In this document: in pieces, positions 10,918 to 21,892 of the stretch | Layout of the letters: every line of letters begins with the position of its first letter | Numbering within the stretch: position 1 is the stretch's first letter | Source of the DNA: Nemertoderma westbladi | Lineage: Eukaryota > Xenacoelomorpha > Nemertodermatida > Nemertodermatidae | NCBI GenBank assembly: GCA_032718475.1 | Contig: JAUCBJ010003138.1 | Span: 33,472 to 97,471 of the forward strand | Direction: 5' to 3' | Length of the DNA: 64,000 nucleotides | The notes under the pieces: model-generated | Databases searched by the model: none | Told to the model about the DNA's origin: nothing | Seen by the model: only the letters and a program-made list of their open reading frames with translations | Translations under genes and position numbers: made by a program

Positions 10918-13900
10918 ATGAGTCGAGAGAAAGGAACGACACCGCCGCGGACCCCGGACGACGATCTAACGATCCGCGAGGCCGCGACGAGACGGTATGC
11001 ACCCACAACGCCGAACCCATCGAGAACGGGCCATCTGGCGATCCGAGACGAGGGGGGCCGTCTACAGCGAGAGGACGAGACGGGAAGGAAGAAAGACGAG
11101 TCGACGCGGAGCGAGGGTCGACGTACCGATGTCGCCGGCCAGCCACAGGCCGAGGGCGACGGACGACCCACGGAACGGCGACGGTGGGGCCGCCGGTACG
11201 ACGTCGGGCCCGGAGAGACGGAGGAGAGGTCGGCGACGAGGACGTCGGGGTTTCTGATCGACTTCGACAGGCCTACCTCGCGACCCGGAAGCAACTGAGA
11301 GAGGCCAGAGGAAGGGCGAAGATAGACAAGGTGAGATTGACAAGAGGACTAGGTGAGTCGAGCAGATACTTTGATTACCTAATGCGTTTTGGGCAGAGAG
11401 AACTAGCCGAGGAGAGGGCGAGGGGAGTTGCCAACGAACTGATTGAAATATGGGAGTATAGGGGTATGGAACCTAGCGCAGTGTACGTAGGGCCATACTT
11501 AGTCGATGCCTGGGGAGTAAAATTAGTGGGTTGGAAGAGACCTGAGGAGGGCGAATCCGAGGTTAAACCCGAGGATTCGGTCTCGTCGGTAGGAGGAAGT
11601 TCCGGGAGGCGGGGGAAAGTTGGTGGGACGGAGGGGCGACGGGAGTCTGTCGCAACCGATAAGTCTGCTACATCCTCCGCAAAAGAAAGAAGGGTGCGGG
11701 AGATAGGTCTGACGTGTGAATTAGAAACGGTGGCGAATGAGCAGAATGAGTTAGAGTGGCAATTGAGAGAGAAAACCGCATTGTTGGAGGGAGAAGAAGA
11801 GTGGGCGAGGGAGTGTAGAGAGGAAGCCGAGGGGTGTAGAGAGGGAGCCGAGGAGTGTAGAGAGGCAGCCGAGGAGTGTAGAGAACGGGAGATGGGAGTA
11901 GAGAGCGAGTCGGCGAGGCGGTTGGAGATGACTGCGAGATGGTCAGAGTTGGAAGAACAGAATATGCGAGAGAGAGAGATAGAGAGTAAGCGCGTGCAGG
12001 ATGATTTGCGTGCCCAGCTAGAGAGGCTTACACAATATCAAGCCAAACTGAATCAGCGCCGACTAGAACTGGCGCGGTTGGAGATATCAGAGAGTGAGCC
12101 CCCACTCACAGGCACCGGGTGGGAGAACCAGAACTGGTGTAGCCGTACGGGCGGGGGGGGTAGTAGTAGTACATTAGAGACAGTTAATGTTAATAGTACC
12201 GTAGTAAATAACCCTAATCCCTTTATTACAGGAAATAATATTTTACCGGGTAGTAGTAATTTAAATTTAAATACAAATACTCTAAATAATAATTTCAATT
12301 CAAACCCGAAAAATAATTCGAATAATAATTTAAGTTTAGAGAATAGTAGTGATCTAAGTAATTTAAATAATTTAAATAATAATCCCGTTTCAAATTCTAA
12401 TAATTTAATTGATTTAACAAATAATATTGGGAATGGTGCTATTAATATGAGCGTGTCGGACGTACATAACCCGGCAGACGGGGGCCTGGTGGGCCACGTA
12501 CTTGGTAGGCAGGAGGTGGCAGGGTTGAGCCAACCCGACGGCGGCCTGGTAGGCCACGTAGTTGGTAGGCAGGAGGTAGCGGGGTTGAGCCAACCCGAAG
12601 TGGGCCTGGTGGGCCACGCAGTAGTAGAGAGAGAGGCGGGGGTGAATAGACCCAGCCGTAGTAGAGACAGTGCGTCGACTAAAGAGGGGTATAGAAGTGT
12701 AGTGAGAGATAGTGAAGTTAGATGTGGCGAGTGGGGGGGGCTGCCGGCGCCCCACCACATAAGATTAGTGGCGAGAGAGGGGGGGCAGAGAATGCCCCAC
12801 AAGAGGGGTATAGAAGTGTAGTAAGAAATAGTGAAGTTAGAAGTGGCGGGTGGGGGGGGGCTACGGGCACCCCACCGCGTGAGATTAGTAGCGAGGGAGG
12901 GGGGGCAGAGAGTGTCCCACAGGCGTCGGCGGATAATGCGCGGGCCGAATCAGGTAAACCGCAACACCCGGCGACGGAGAGTAATAGGGGGATTGCGAGT
13001 ATCCCCAGCGGCGTGCGATCGAGCAGAGAGAGGCAGGTTGACGTCGCGAGAGGGCAGACGAAGCGTCGAGCCCGATCAGAAGAGAGAAGAAGAACAGTGG
13101 AGTTTAACCGGGAGGTCGACGAGAGATCTCACGAGCGGGAATACTGCACGAAAAGGGGAAGAAGAGAAGATAGTAGAAGAAGTGTCGCCACGAACGATAG
13201 CAGTGTGAGGACAGATAACGGACCGTCGATAGTAGAGATGGAGTCAGGGAGCCAGTGGGGTCGAACTTCGGGAGATTGCCGTCGCCCCGGAGAAACGCAC
13301 CGCACGCCAAGAGAGGGGTACAAGACGTACCAATACAGAGTCGAGAACAGGAGAGGGGATCGAAGAGAAGCTTCCCGACGGGATATAGCTGCCGATCGAG
13401 AGTGCAGTAGTCGCGGGGAGATTCGAGATTCGCGAAGAATAAACTTCGGTTCGGAAGGGCACATGCAGACTGCAGGACATACTGTAGGCCTTACTGCACA
13501 TACTATTATAGGCCATGCTGGGAGAGATAGAGTAGGCGATGGGGTAGCGCGAACGACGGGATTAAACCCGGAAGTCGCGGAGTACATACCGGTAGGTAGG
13601 CGAGAGGTAGGTAGGCCTATATCGGTACAGCAGCATGACTATAATACACAGGGACATAACATATATCCAGGGGAGGGGGGAGTTATTGGAGATAGACGTA
13701 TGGGCCCCAATGTATTAACATCAACCCCAGTACCAAACATACCGGCCGGGGGGGGGACAGGGTGACATTCCCCCATCACAATATCGACAATATACCCCGA
13801 TAGGAGCAAGAATATCGAACTCCCTGGACGAGAACAGGTCGTGCGGGCAGTCACTACCACACGCGGCTATACAGGGGACTGCTAGTCCACAGTTACCTGG

Positions 13901-14462
13901 TAGCAGGGCCACACCGTGGCGGGGACAGGAAGAAAATAACACCAAAAATAAACACAATCCCAATATACCCAGTAGGCCGAGTCTAGACAATCGAAACATT
14001 AAATCGGTACATATAAACCTAAGCGCGATACGTGAAGGACTATACAGGAAACGCTATAATCCAGGATTCCAATGTCAATTACATCGGGACGGAACCCATA
14101 AGACCAGGAGTTGCAAGTACTGGCAAGCGTTGCCCAAACGAGATCGTGTAGCCTACACAGATGCAAACGGACTATGTCATCGATGTGTGGTAAAAGGACA
14201 CAGATCCGGAGAGTGTTGGAAAGGGAGAGGATATGAAAGGACTAAACCAGGGGCAGAGAAGCCCATTAGCAAACATAAGGGAGTCGGGAAAGTAGAAGGA
14301 GGCGTGTTGCATACACACGCAGGACGGACACAGTGCGAGGGGGCATTGCACGGGCAGACGCCATGTGTACCAAGGAACGAGCGGGGGTCGTCGAGGCCTT
14401 TAATGCCAGCGCACATACGAAGGGGGAGGCTAGCGGAGGTAGTGTCGAAGAGAGTGTGGTGA
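10918..14462 (+). pseudogene. BEL-1 Gag remnant (head and zinc-knuckle end; core deleted)
   Basis: The start ATG at 10918 matches the Gag start of BEL-2 (47698). A frameshift near 11200 moves reading into a long frame (to 12821) with a Glu/Arg-rich coiled coil, an Asn-rich tract (about 12170-12430) and GLVGH-type 20-residue repeats. Reading then shifts to another frame (12722-13765) and finally to one carrying CQLH...C and the knuckle CHRCVVKGHRSGEC (about 14050-14220). The Pao capsid core present in BEL-2 (about 52785-53595) is missing: the text jumps from the DENRSC segment straight to the segment QGTASPQL. A ~114-bp tandem duplication lies at about 12687-12915. Frames break mostly at poly(G) runs. 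Confidence 0.85.
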
Positions 14463-14639
14463 AGAGTTAGAGGGCGTATAGGAGGGCAGCGGGAGAGTGC
14501 CTACCGGAAGAAGGGGCACCTGAGAGTTTTTAGTCGTCCAAAGTTTTGGACTGAGGGGGGTGGGAATGAGGGCGAGACGCCCTTCCCACGCACAAAATAT
14601 AAAATAATTATTTAATTAAAAATAAGAAAATAGTTAAAT

Positions 14640-15840
14640 AATAGAGTAGGTAGAAGTTAGGTAGTAAGAGAGTTAGTTAGTTAGTTAGTTAGGAGGTACG
14701 TAGTACCATTAGTTAGTGGAGTTAGAGTAGTGAGAGGGTACGTAGTACCGTTAGAGAGTAAGAGTTAGAGGGTACGCAGTACCGTTAGAGAGTAGGAGTT
14801 AAGGGGTACGTAGTACGTTAGAGAGTTAGTAAGAGTAAGAGGGTACGTAGTACCGCTAGCTAGTAGAGAGAGCTAGAGTAGTAAGAGGGTACGTAGTACC
14901 GCTAGTTAGGAGTGTTAGTAGAGTAGTAGAATGGTTGTGGGCACCGTAAGCGCCACATAGAAAGTAGTAGCAGTAGAGGGTTGTGGGCACCGTAAGCGCC
15001 ACGTAGTTAGAGTTAGTAGGGAATGCGCTGAACTTAGTGGGGCACGGGCGTGATGATGTGTTTGATGTAAGAGCAGGGTATGTTAATTAGAGTTAGTGGG
15101 AGTTAGAGGTTAGTAAGAGGGTACGTAGTACCGGTTGTGGTTGTGGGCACCGTTAGCGCCACGTAGATAGAGGTAGAGTTAGTAAGAGGGTACGTAGTAC
15201 CGGTTGTGGTTGTGGGCACCGTTAGCGCCACGTAGAGAGTTAGTAGAGTTAGTTAGAGTTAGTAGTAGTTCACATAATTAACGTACCCACTCTGCCGGCA
15301 TTCAGAGCGTCACGTGCAGGCGAGTGGATGTAAAGGAAGTAAGTTAGAGATAGGGTAGAATAGTAGAGGGCACATAGGGTGCCAGGTAGTAGAGTTAGAG
15401 TGTTAGAGGTAGTAGAGAGGGCACATAGGGTGCCAGAGAGTGGAGTAGTAGAGAGGGCACATAGGGTGCCAAGTAGTAGGGTTAGAGTGTTAGAGAGGTA
15501 GTTGAGTAGTAGAAGGGCACAAAGGGTGCCAGATAGTAGAGTGGTTGTGGGCACCGCAAGCGCCACGTAGTTAGAAGAGTGGAGTAGAGTTAGTAGAGCT
15601 AGTTAGTAGAGTTAGCAGAGCTAGTGGAGTAGAGTTAGTAGAGCTAGTTAGCAGAGTTGGTAGACGCAGAGGAGTCAAGTAGAGTTAGTAGAAGTAGAAA
15701 GTTAGTAGGAGTTAGTTAGACTTAGTAGAGAGTTAGAGTCAGTAGAAAGTTAGAGGCTCTCAGTTAGAGCTAGAAGTGGTAAGAGTTAGTAGTTAGCAGA
15801 GTTAGTTAGATAGCTAGAGTTAGTAAGCAGTAGGTAGATA
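14640..15840 (+). repeat. BEL-1 hairpin-repeat region
   Basis: GTTAG/GAGTTAG-type spacers alternate with short palindromic motifs. About eight copies resemble GGTACGTAGTACC (from about 14694 to 15195), four resemble GGCACATAGGGTGCC (about 15369-15530), and several GTGGGCACCGTAAGCGCCAC motifs occur. The stems GGTAC/GTACC and GGCAC/GTGCC are matched alternatives, which points to selection on RNA pairing. The region corresponds to 57985-58530 of BEL-2, where it lies between pol and the extra ORF. Confidence 0.8.
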
Positions 15841-16440
15841 GTACGATAGCACAGGGGTAGCATTAGAGATTAAAGCCTTAGGGAGTGACAAGAGAGTGGA
15901 GAGGTGATAGTGCGGGGTGCGGAGAGAGTGGTGTAAGTACTATAGTCATACAACCTTTCTCAATTAGCTACTGGGACTGGGGGGCTAAGTGACTATGGCA
16001 CTAGGGACAAGACGCCAGACGATTTCACATTTCCTGAGTGCGACGGCACGGAGGGGGGGTGAGATTCGTCAGAAGGGATAAGGTAGTCAAGGAGGGATGG
16101 AGTAATAGTGCGGAGTGCGAAGAGAGTGTGGGCGCAATTCAAGTGTGGGGGAGGAGAAGTGAGAGGAAGAGTGTGGGACGAGGAGGTCCGGGAGTATGCG
16201 AGAGTTGGAGTAGAGTGGTGAGAGTGTTGGGGAAACAAAAATTGTGTGAGAGAAGCGCACGATCGGCCCGACACGAAACGCCAGAGGGTAGCAATATCAT
16301 ACCCATAGGGAGCGGCCTGGAAAGCCGACTCCGAAAAAATATACCCACCCCACACCCGATGCTAGATCGGGATCCAGCGGAATTGTAGCGCACTTTAGTT
16401 GGATGCTATCTTCTCACCAGGAAGATAGCATGGGGGGGAG
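15841..16440 (+). other. BEL-1 3' internal region and polypurine tract
   Basis: This aligns with 61690-62236 of BEL-2 (for example the shared segments around 15940-15980 and 61705-61750). It ends with the polypurine tract TGGGGGGGAG (16431-16440) immediately before the 3' LTR. Short open frames here are not conserved between the two elements. Confidence 0.8.
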
Positions 16441-16969
16441 TGTTAGCTTATCCAATTCCGCTAACACAAACCCATAGAGTGAGCCATAAAGCAATATTGG
16501 GAGCACGAGGTTGATTACCAATCAACCTCGTGTCAGCCCAGTAAACGGGGACAATAGGCCCCAAAGGAGACACACACAATAGGGGTCAGGGGCCAAACCC
16601 CTAACCCAGAGAGTACAGGTGGAGTGAACGGGAACACTCCACGGGGCGCCAACAAGGGTATCAACCAATCAGAGGGGGGCAAGGCATCGATTAGGTAGTA
16701 ATTAGGCCAACCGTGCAATATAATCAGTAACCTATTAATCAGTAATTCAGTTATCTCAGTGCAGTAGTGCTAGCATAGGTTAGTTAGTTTAGATAGGGGA
16801 GCACGGGACTTTTAGTTACCGTATCCCGCCTTCCACATATCTACATCTATATCTTATACCCATCAGTTATTATACACCGAACATCAGAACTCATTCACTG
16901 TTTCGTTTGCTCTTTATACACGGCGGGGACGCGTAAACTAAATCGGGATCCCTCCTGGATCCCGTCACA
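16441..16969 (+). repeat. BEL-1 3' LTR
   Basis: 529 bp; identical to the 5' LTR apart from about two transitions and loss of 12 bp near the 3' end (between GCGTAAACTAAA and TCGGGATCC). Followed directly by the target duplication TGTAT. Confidence 0.95.
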
Positions 16970-17699
16970 TGTATCAATATGAGGCTGATTTAGTTTATAG
17001 CAAAATGCTTCTTGAATACAAGCTATATTGGCGCTTTGGCGTTCTAATAATGAGAAAAAACTGTCAATAACGCAAGTAGAGAAATGTTGTTTATTTTCAA
17101 GATATTTTAGGCTCTTTTGCATCAAGGGGAAGAATATTTTAGGTCTTAATTTTGATCTCTGTTCTGCCAGTTCATCCATTATTGCGTTGTCACTTTTTGT
17201 ATATATTATGTCTGGAAAGAATCCATCATCTATTTCTGCTTGAGAATTGCTGACAACATTGGGATAGATCCTATCCAGGGGTCTGGAAGAACTGCCTGGT
17301 ATAAATTCAGCTGCATCTCCACATAGGGGATGAGTATGCTGTTTAATCAATTTAGGATCGGTATGAATAATTTGGTTTGTGGTAGGATGAGGGGAAATGA
17401 CACTCTTATTTTGGGATAATATAGAGATGCTAGTCACCCTGCCCCTTGAGCTAGTGCAATCAGAATTTTCTAGGTTACCGGTACTATGTTTCTTAAGGTC
17501 GCTTGAGTTACTAATTATATCAAAATTATTAGAGTTCACCAGAACTGGGTTTTTGGCTGTATGGATTCCCGGGCCTCCTTCCCAGTTCTGGTTAGTCTGA
17601 CCTGGTAAAGTTCGTTTTATCCAAGTGATGTCATCATCTGACAAATCCTCAACTAAGATTGGCGAATTTGACTCCCTTTTCCGTGTAGTCATCGACATC

Positions 17700-18610
17700 A
17701 ACTCTCCATGGGGTTTGCTCAGAGTCAACCTCACTCCATCGGGTTCTCTCGGAGTCACCCTCACTTCATCGGGTTCGCTCGGAGTCGTCCTCGTTCCCGC
17801 GGGCTTGCTCGAAGTTGTCATCGTTACCGCGGATTCGCTTGGAGTTGTCCTCGTTCCATCGGGTTCGCTCGGAGTCATCCTCCCTCCGTCAGATTCGCGC
17901 AGAGTTAACCTCATTCCCGCGGGTTCGCTCAGAATCTTCCCCGTTCCCACGGGTTCATTCGGAGTCTTCCTCGTTCTGTCGGGTTCACTCTGAGTCATCC
18001 TCGCTCCTTTGAATTCGCTCGGAGTCGTCCTCGTTCCCCACGATTCGCTCGGCTCGGTTCTCACTCCGTCAGGTTTGCTCTGAGTCATCGTCAGTCCGTT
18101 GGGTTCGCTCAGAGTCGTCCTTGCTCCGTTGGGTTCGCTCAGGATCGACCTCACTCCGTCGGGCTCGCTCGGAGTCATCCTCAATTCATCGGGTTCGCTC
18201 GGAGTCATCCTCGATCCCACGGGTTCGGTCGGAGTCTTCCTCGTTCCGTCGGGTTCACTCTGAGTCATCCTCGCTCCTTTGAATTCGCTCGGAGTCGCCC
18301 TCGTTCCCACGGATTCACTAGGAGTCATTCTCACTCCGTCAGGTTTGCTCGGAGTCGTCATCAGTCCGTAGGGTTCGCTCAGAGTCGTCCTCGCTCCGTT
18401 GGGTTCGCTCAGGATCCTCCTCACTCCGTTGGGTTGACTGACCTGTCTGATGCCAAAATATTTGATCAGGCAAGAGGCAGCTTGGAGTCATCATCACTCC
18501 ATTGGGTTTGCTCGGAGACAACCTCACTCCGTCGGGTTCGCTCAGAGTCATCCTCATAACATCAGGTTCGCTTGGAGTTGTCCTCATTCCTGCGGGTTCA
18601 CTCGGAGTTG
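17700..18610 (-). repeat. Coding 30-bp repeats with 270-bp higher-order period
   Basis: Each unit encodes ten residues of the type SEPDGxRxTP. Nine successive variants (SEPNGARTTL, then SEPYGL/NGL, SKPDGV, SES-GT, SEFKGA and so on) recur in the same order, and matching bases at 18111 and 18381 are exactly 270 apart. This is a higher-order repeat inside an ORF. Confidence 0.85.
18434..18483 (-). repeat. 50-bp duplication, copy in LINE-B ORF1
   Basis: Identical to 19386-19435. It replaces part of a SEP repeat unit and throws the frame. Read on the minus strand it includes CAG/GTCAGT, a plausible splice donor. Confidence 0.85.
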
Positions 18611-18767
18611 ATCGTGGTACTGAGGTTTTATCCTTGTGTTGGCGCCCCACACAGCGATGCTTTTCAGCATCACAGCCGTCTACAGGCCCGTGTCCGTGAC
18701 TACGTATTGGATAGGTTCTAATAGGTAGTGGTCGCGTTTTTGGTGGTGGAGTTCTCTGCAGGGTCAT

Positions 18768-20329
18768 GATTTCGGTGCGAACAGATTCCGTGATCCTGGA
18801 TTCCGCAATAGATAATTACTGTTGAGGAAACAATCAATAGCCAAGCAATCAATAAACAAATAAATAATGACAATAGAATAATATATAATTATTATTATTA
18901 TTATCTTAATACGGTACAGCCAGAGGATCCTCAGAGTTACTGAGTTGGGCCTTAGAGGAAGATAGAAAGAAGCTCGTATCTATCTCGGGACAGTTAGACC
19001 GTTAGGCTTCATTAACGCAAGGGAAAGGATATCCACGACGCATTAGGAAGCCCACATTATTTTCGCCCATCCATTCAAAAGCATGCCCAATTGCCTGAAT
19101 GTGCCAACATCAGAGGAAGGTAAGACTTTGTTTGACGTCCTTGCCCGCCGTAAGACCTTAGATCAGGGTAAAGTGTGACGCCGTCCTGGGACGCCGTAAA
19201 ATTTAGGATTAAATATCTCAGATTCAGACAGGTAAAAACCGGGTCAACCTGTATCTCCTACAGGTGCGAGCTGTTGCTGTTCGTCAGTACGCGCAAGTAC
19301 ACTTAGGTGCGAATAGCATGCTCTATAATTTGGTGATTTGCAGTACTGACATTACAGTAACGGTTAGCTTTGTAGGCCTTATAGTTTGACTGACCTGTCT
19401 GATGCCAAAATATTTGATCAGGCAAGAGGCAGCTTTCTGCTAACGGCACATGTTTGGCCTAGGGAGGTTTACTAACATCCTACCGCGCCCTTGCTACGCA
19501 CTGATAGGTATTTACTGCTAACCATCGCAGTAACAAAGTTCTAGAACAAATTTGTATACCAGATCAGCTAGACGTACGGTAGTAAATTAACACCTATTTC
19601 CTTATCTCACAATCAGAATCCGGTATTAGTGCCGATCACGGGTGTAGTTACTACCACAGTAATTGCCCTGTTGAGTTGTGGATGAAGGAGGAGAGAGCCC
19701 TTTTGACGTCAGTTTGTAAATATTGCGTCTACAGCGTGCTACTAGCTTATTTCGAGTAACTAGCGCCCGGTATTGTTATTTTGATTAAAATCACTAAAAC
19801 CTAGTATAACGGCGATACACCAAAATTGTTTTATTCGTAACACACACACACACACGCGTCTTGAGATCCACTAGCTACTGACTTTCAGTAAGAGTATTTT
19901 TTTATTTGATGAGATATTTAGTATTTGTTTTATTCAGGCATTTAGGAGCACCCCTATTGACTGCTACTTTCCTGTCGGCAGTATTGTTTTACGCTAGTTC
20001 TGTTGACCCACTAGCTCGTATATAACCATATAAATTCCGAACGGGCTATTGGTTGGCTAACAGTAGCTCCAGTGGCGCGCCACCAATTCGATTTGTCTGC
20101 TAATGAGTTCCGGGATGGCCTATCCCTTAGGTATGAACGACCTTTGGCGACAAGTGTGTTATATTAGTAAAAAATAAAAATAGTACTTTAATTTTTTTAA
20201 TTTTTTTTTAAATTGTTCTAGAACAAAAATTTTTTTTTCTAGAACATATATATATATTTTTTTAATAGCTAACATGTTCTAGAACATGTTCATAAAAAGA
20301 AATAGCAAAAACTAGCTAGTAAAAAAAAA
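18768..20329. other. Presumed LINE-B 5' UTR and flank
   Basis: No coding sequence recognised. The stretch contains the second copy of the 50-bp duplication (19386-19435), a short CA microsatellite near 19850 and a cluster of TTCTAGAA palindromes (about 19540, 20215, 20245 and 20275). Confidence 0.5.
19386..19435 (-). repeat. 50-bp duplication, copy upstream of LINE-B ORF1
   Basis: Perfect match to 18434-18483. Its position upstream of ORF1 suggests it is the parental copy in the 5' UTR. Confidence 0.85.
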
Positions 20330-21852
20330 TTGAGGGGGGGGTGTTATTAAACCCGGGGGGGGGGGTCAATATGACCCCCCCCCCGTGGTTTTTTTATTAT
20401 AATTCTGAAACAAACGCAGTTGGGAATCTGAAACTTTATGACTTTTCCTAAAAATCTATTGTCTTCATGGTAGTGAAAACCGTTTTCAAAAATATTGGGT
20501 ACTTTTCGAGTTATAGCACCATTTTTTAACCCTACTTTTGGCACTTTTTTTGAGACGTTTTTTGAAAATGACATTTCATTAAATATGAATTGTAACATCT
20601 CTATTTTTTATTTACACCTGTTTTTTGCTGTTAGAAATTGGATGGAATTCCTATAAATTGATTTAGAAATTTCAAACTTGTTTTTTTCGATGGGTGCCAA
20701 ATTCTGGTGCCAGCACCATATTTTGAAATAAGTCAATTTTGTAAATTGATTGTTTGAAACTTGTTTTTTACGCAATTGGGGTTTTTTGGAGTTCTGGATT
20801 CGATGAAATATATACGAGTTGCACCAAGCGTATCAAACTTGTATTTTTCGGTGCTGTGTGCAAATTTTGGTGCTAGAAAGAAATTTTGAAAATCCATTCA
20901 ATAGATAAAATTGCTTGTGACAATTTATTTCTTGCGTTTTAACGGTTTATGGCTGTTCTGAATTCAATGGAAAATATAATTATCGAACTAGACATCTCAA
21001 ACTTGTATTTTCCGGATGTGGATGCAAAATGTGGTGCTCGCACAAAATTTTGAAAACCATCAAATATATCAATTGATTGTGTCACCTTGTTTCTTGCGTT
21101 ATACGGGTTTGTGATGGTTCTGAATTCAATGGAATCGGTAAAAATTTCATAAGAGTTCTCAAACTTGTATTTTTCGCCGGTGGGTGAAATTTGTTGTGCC
21201 AGCACCAAATTTTGGAAAATATGCAAAATGTTAAGTAGATAGTATCACCTTGTTTCTTGCGTTATACGGGTTTATGAGGGTCCTGAATCCGATGGAATCA
21301 ATAAAAACAGCACTGGACATCGCAAACTTGTACTTTTTGGTGATGGGTACGAAATTTGGTGCTACAGTAGCACCAAAATTTGCCAAATTACGCCGAAAAA
21401 TACAAGTAGCAATGATCTGGCATATTAGAAATGTATTCCATTAGAATCAGCGCCCTCGAAAACCTGAAAATGTGAATTTATAGCATCGTATAAGTGAATT
21501 AAAAATTTTGTGTTCTAACTAAAAAGTGCTGGTTACTTGTTTTTTTCATTTTTTTCCTACGCAGAGAGGACTAAACAGCCATTTATAGTAATCATATCAT
21601 TTTTAAATATTTTCCAATGTATTTTGCACCCCAGAAATGTATTGAAAAGTAATTAGCCGAAAACGTAACTTTCAAATTTTGTGAAAATTGTGCACTACTT
21701 GTAATTTTGGTGCTGCAATATAACCACCCCAGTACATTTTTTCGAAAATTTTTTTTCGGTCGGATCCAGACAATTGATACCTACTTACAAACAAGACGTT
21801 TTCGTAAATATTTGTAGATTTTAGAGGGGGGGGGGGGGGGGGGTCAATATGG

Positions 21853-21891
<39 letters not shown>

Positions 21892-21892
21892 A
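20330..21892. repeat. ~160-bp tandem repeats bounded by poly(G)/poly(C) hairpins
   Basis: Both ends carry G-run, TCAATATG(G)A, C-run hairpins (about 20357-20392 and 21824-21890, the latter with about 40 C). Between them a unit beginning CAAACTTGTATTTTTCGG recurs at about 20674, 20837, 20997, 21157 and 21321 (spacing ~160 bp). A similar G-run/repeat/C-run organisation is seen at 46503-63312, which suggests a family of such elements. Confidence 0.7.

Larger units (their letters stand above)
10317..16969 (+). mobile_element. BEL-1: internally deleted BEL/Pao LTR retrotransposon
   Basis: Two LTRs (541 and 529 bp) in direct orientation begin TG and end CA, flanked by TGTAT at 10312-10316 and 16970-16974. 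Five-base duplications are usual for BEL/Pao. The interior is homologous to BEL-2 (47095-62778) but lacks the Pao capsid core, protease, RT, RNase H, integrase and the extra 3' ORF; only Gag ends, the hairpin-repeat region and the 3' end remain. The LTRs differ by about two substitutions and one 12-bp indel, so the copy moved recently and needed proteins supplied in trans. Confidence 0.93.
4749..18767 (-). mobile_element. LINE-B: APE-type non-LTR retrotransposon, split by BEL-1
   Basis: Two minus-strand ORFs in the order ORF1 (protease-like, repeat-rich, RRM-like) then ORF2 (endonuclease + RT) make up this LINE. BEL-1 is inserted at 10317-16969 with the 5-bp duplication TGTAT; removing the insert and one duplication brings the two ORF1 halves together. 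The true 5' end lies upstream of 18767 but was not located; the 3' end is probably in or just beyond 3712-4748. An APE endonuclease with a C48-type protease in ORF1 is an uncommon combination, because Ulp1-like proteases are best known from the RLE-type NeSL elements. Confidence 0.85.
16975..18767 (-). pseudogene. LINE-B ORF1, N-terminal part (10-residue repeats + protease N-half)
   Basis: From the possible Met at 18767 the frame runs through a Cys/His-containing start and then a long block of 10-residue repeats (consensus TPSEPDGxRx). It continues into polar sequence and then the N-terminal half of the C48-like domain (KHFSTC-like and CVIDSFFSLLERQ segments, about 17020-17110), ending at the BEL-1 junction. 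A 50-bp duplicated segment (18434-18483) inside the repeats shifts the frame, so residues before and after it are read in different frames. With the BEL-1 insertion this makes at least two lesions in ORF1. Confidence 0.75.

Noticed and set aside
12053-12802. Minus-strand ORF of 249 codons opposite BEL-1 Gag
   Set aside because: Shadow of the Gag frame; its Leu/Pro-rich sequence mirrors the Asn-rich and GLVGH repeats on the other strand.
15993-16393. Small ORFs in the BEL-1 3' region
   Set aside because: The aligned region of BEL-2 (61740-62160) does not conserve the frames.
21824-21892. Gly-rich and Pro-rich ORF ends over the G/C runs
   Set aside because: Products of homopolymers only; run lengths are also unreliable in sequencing.
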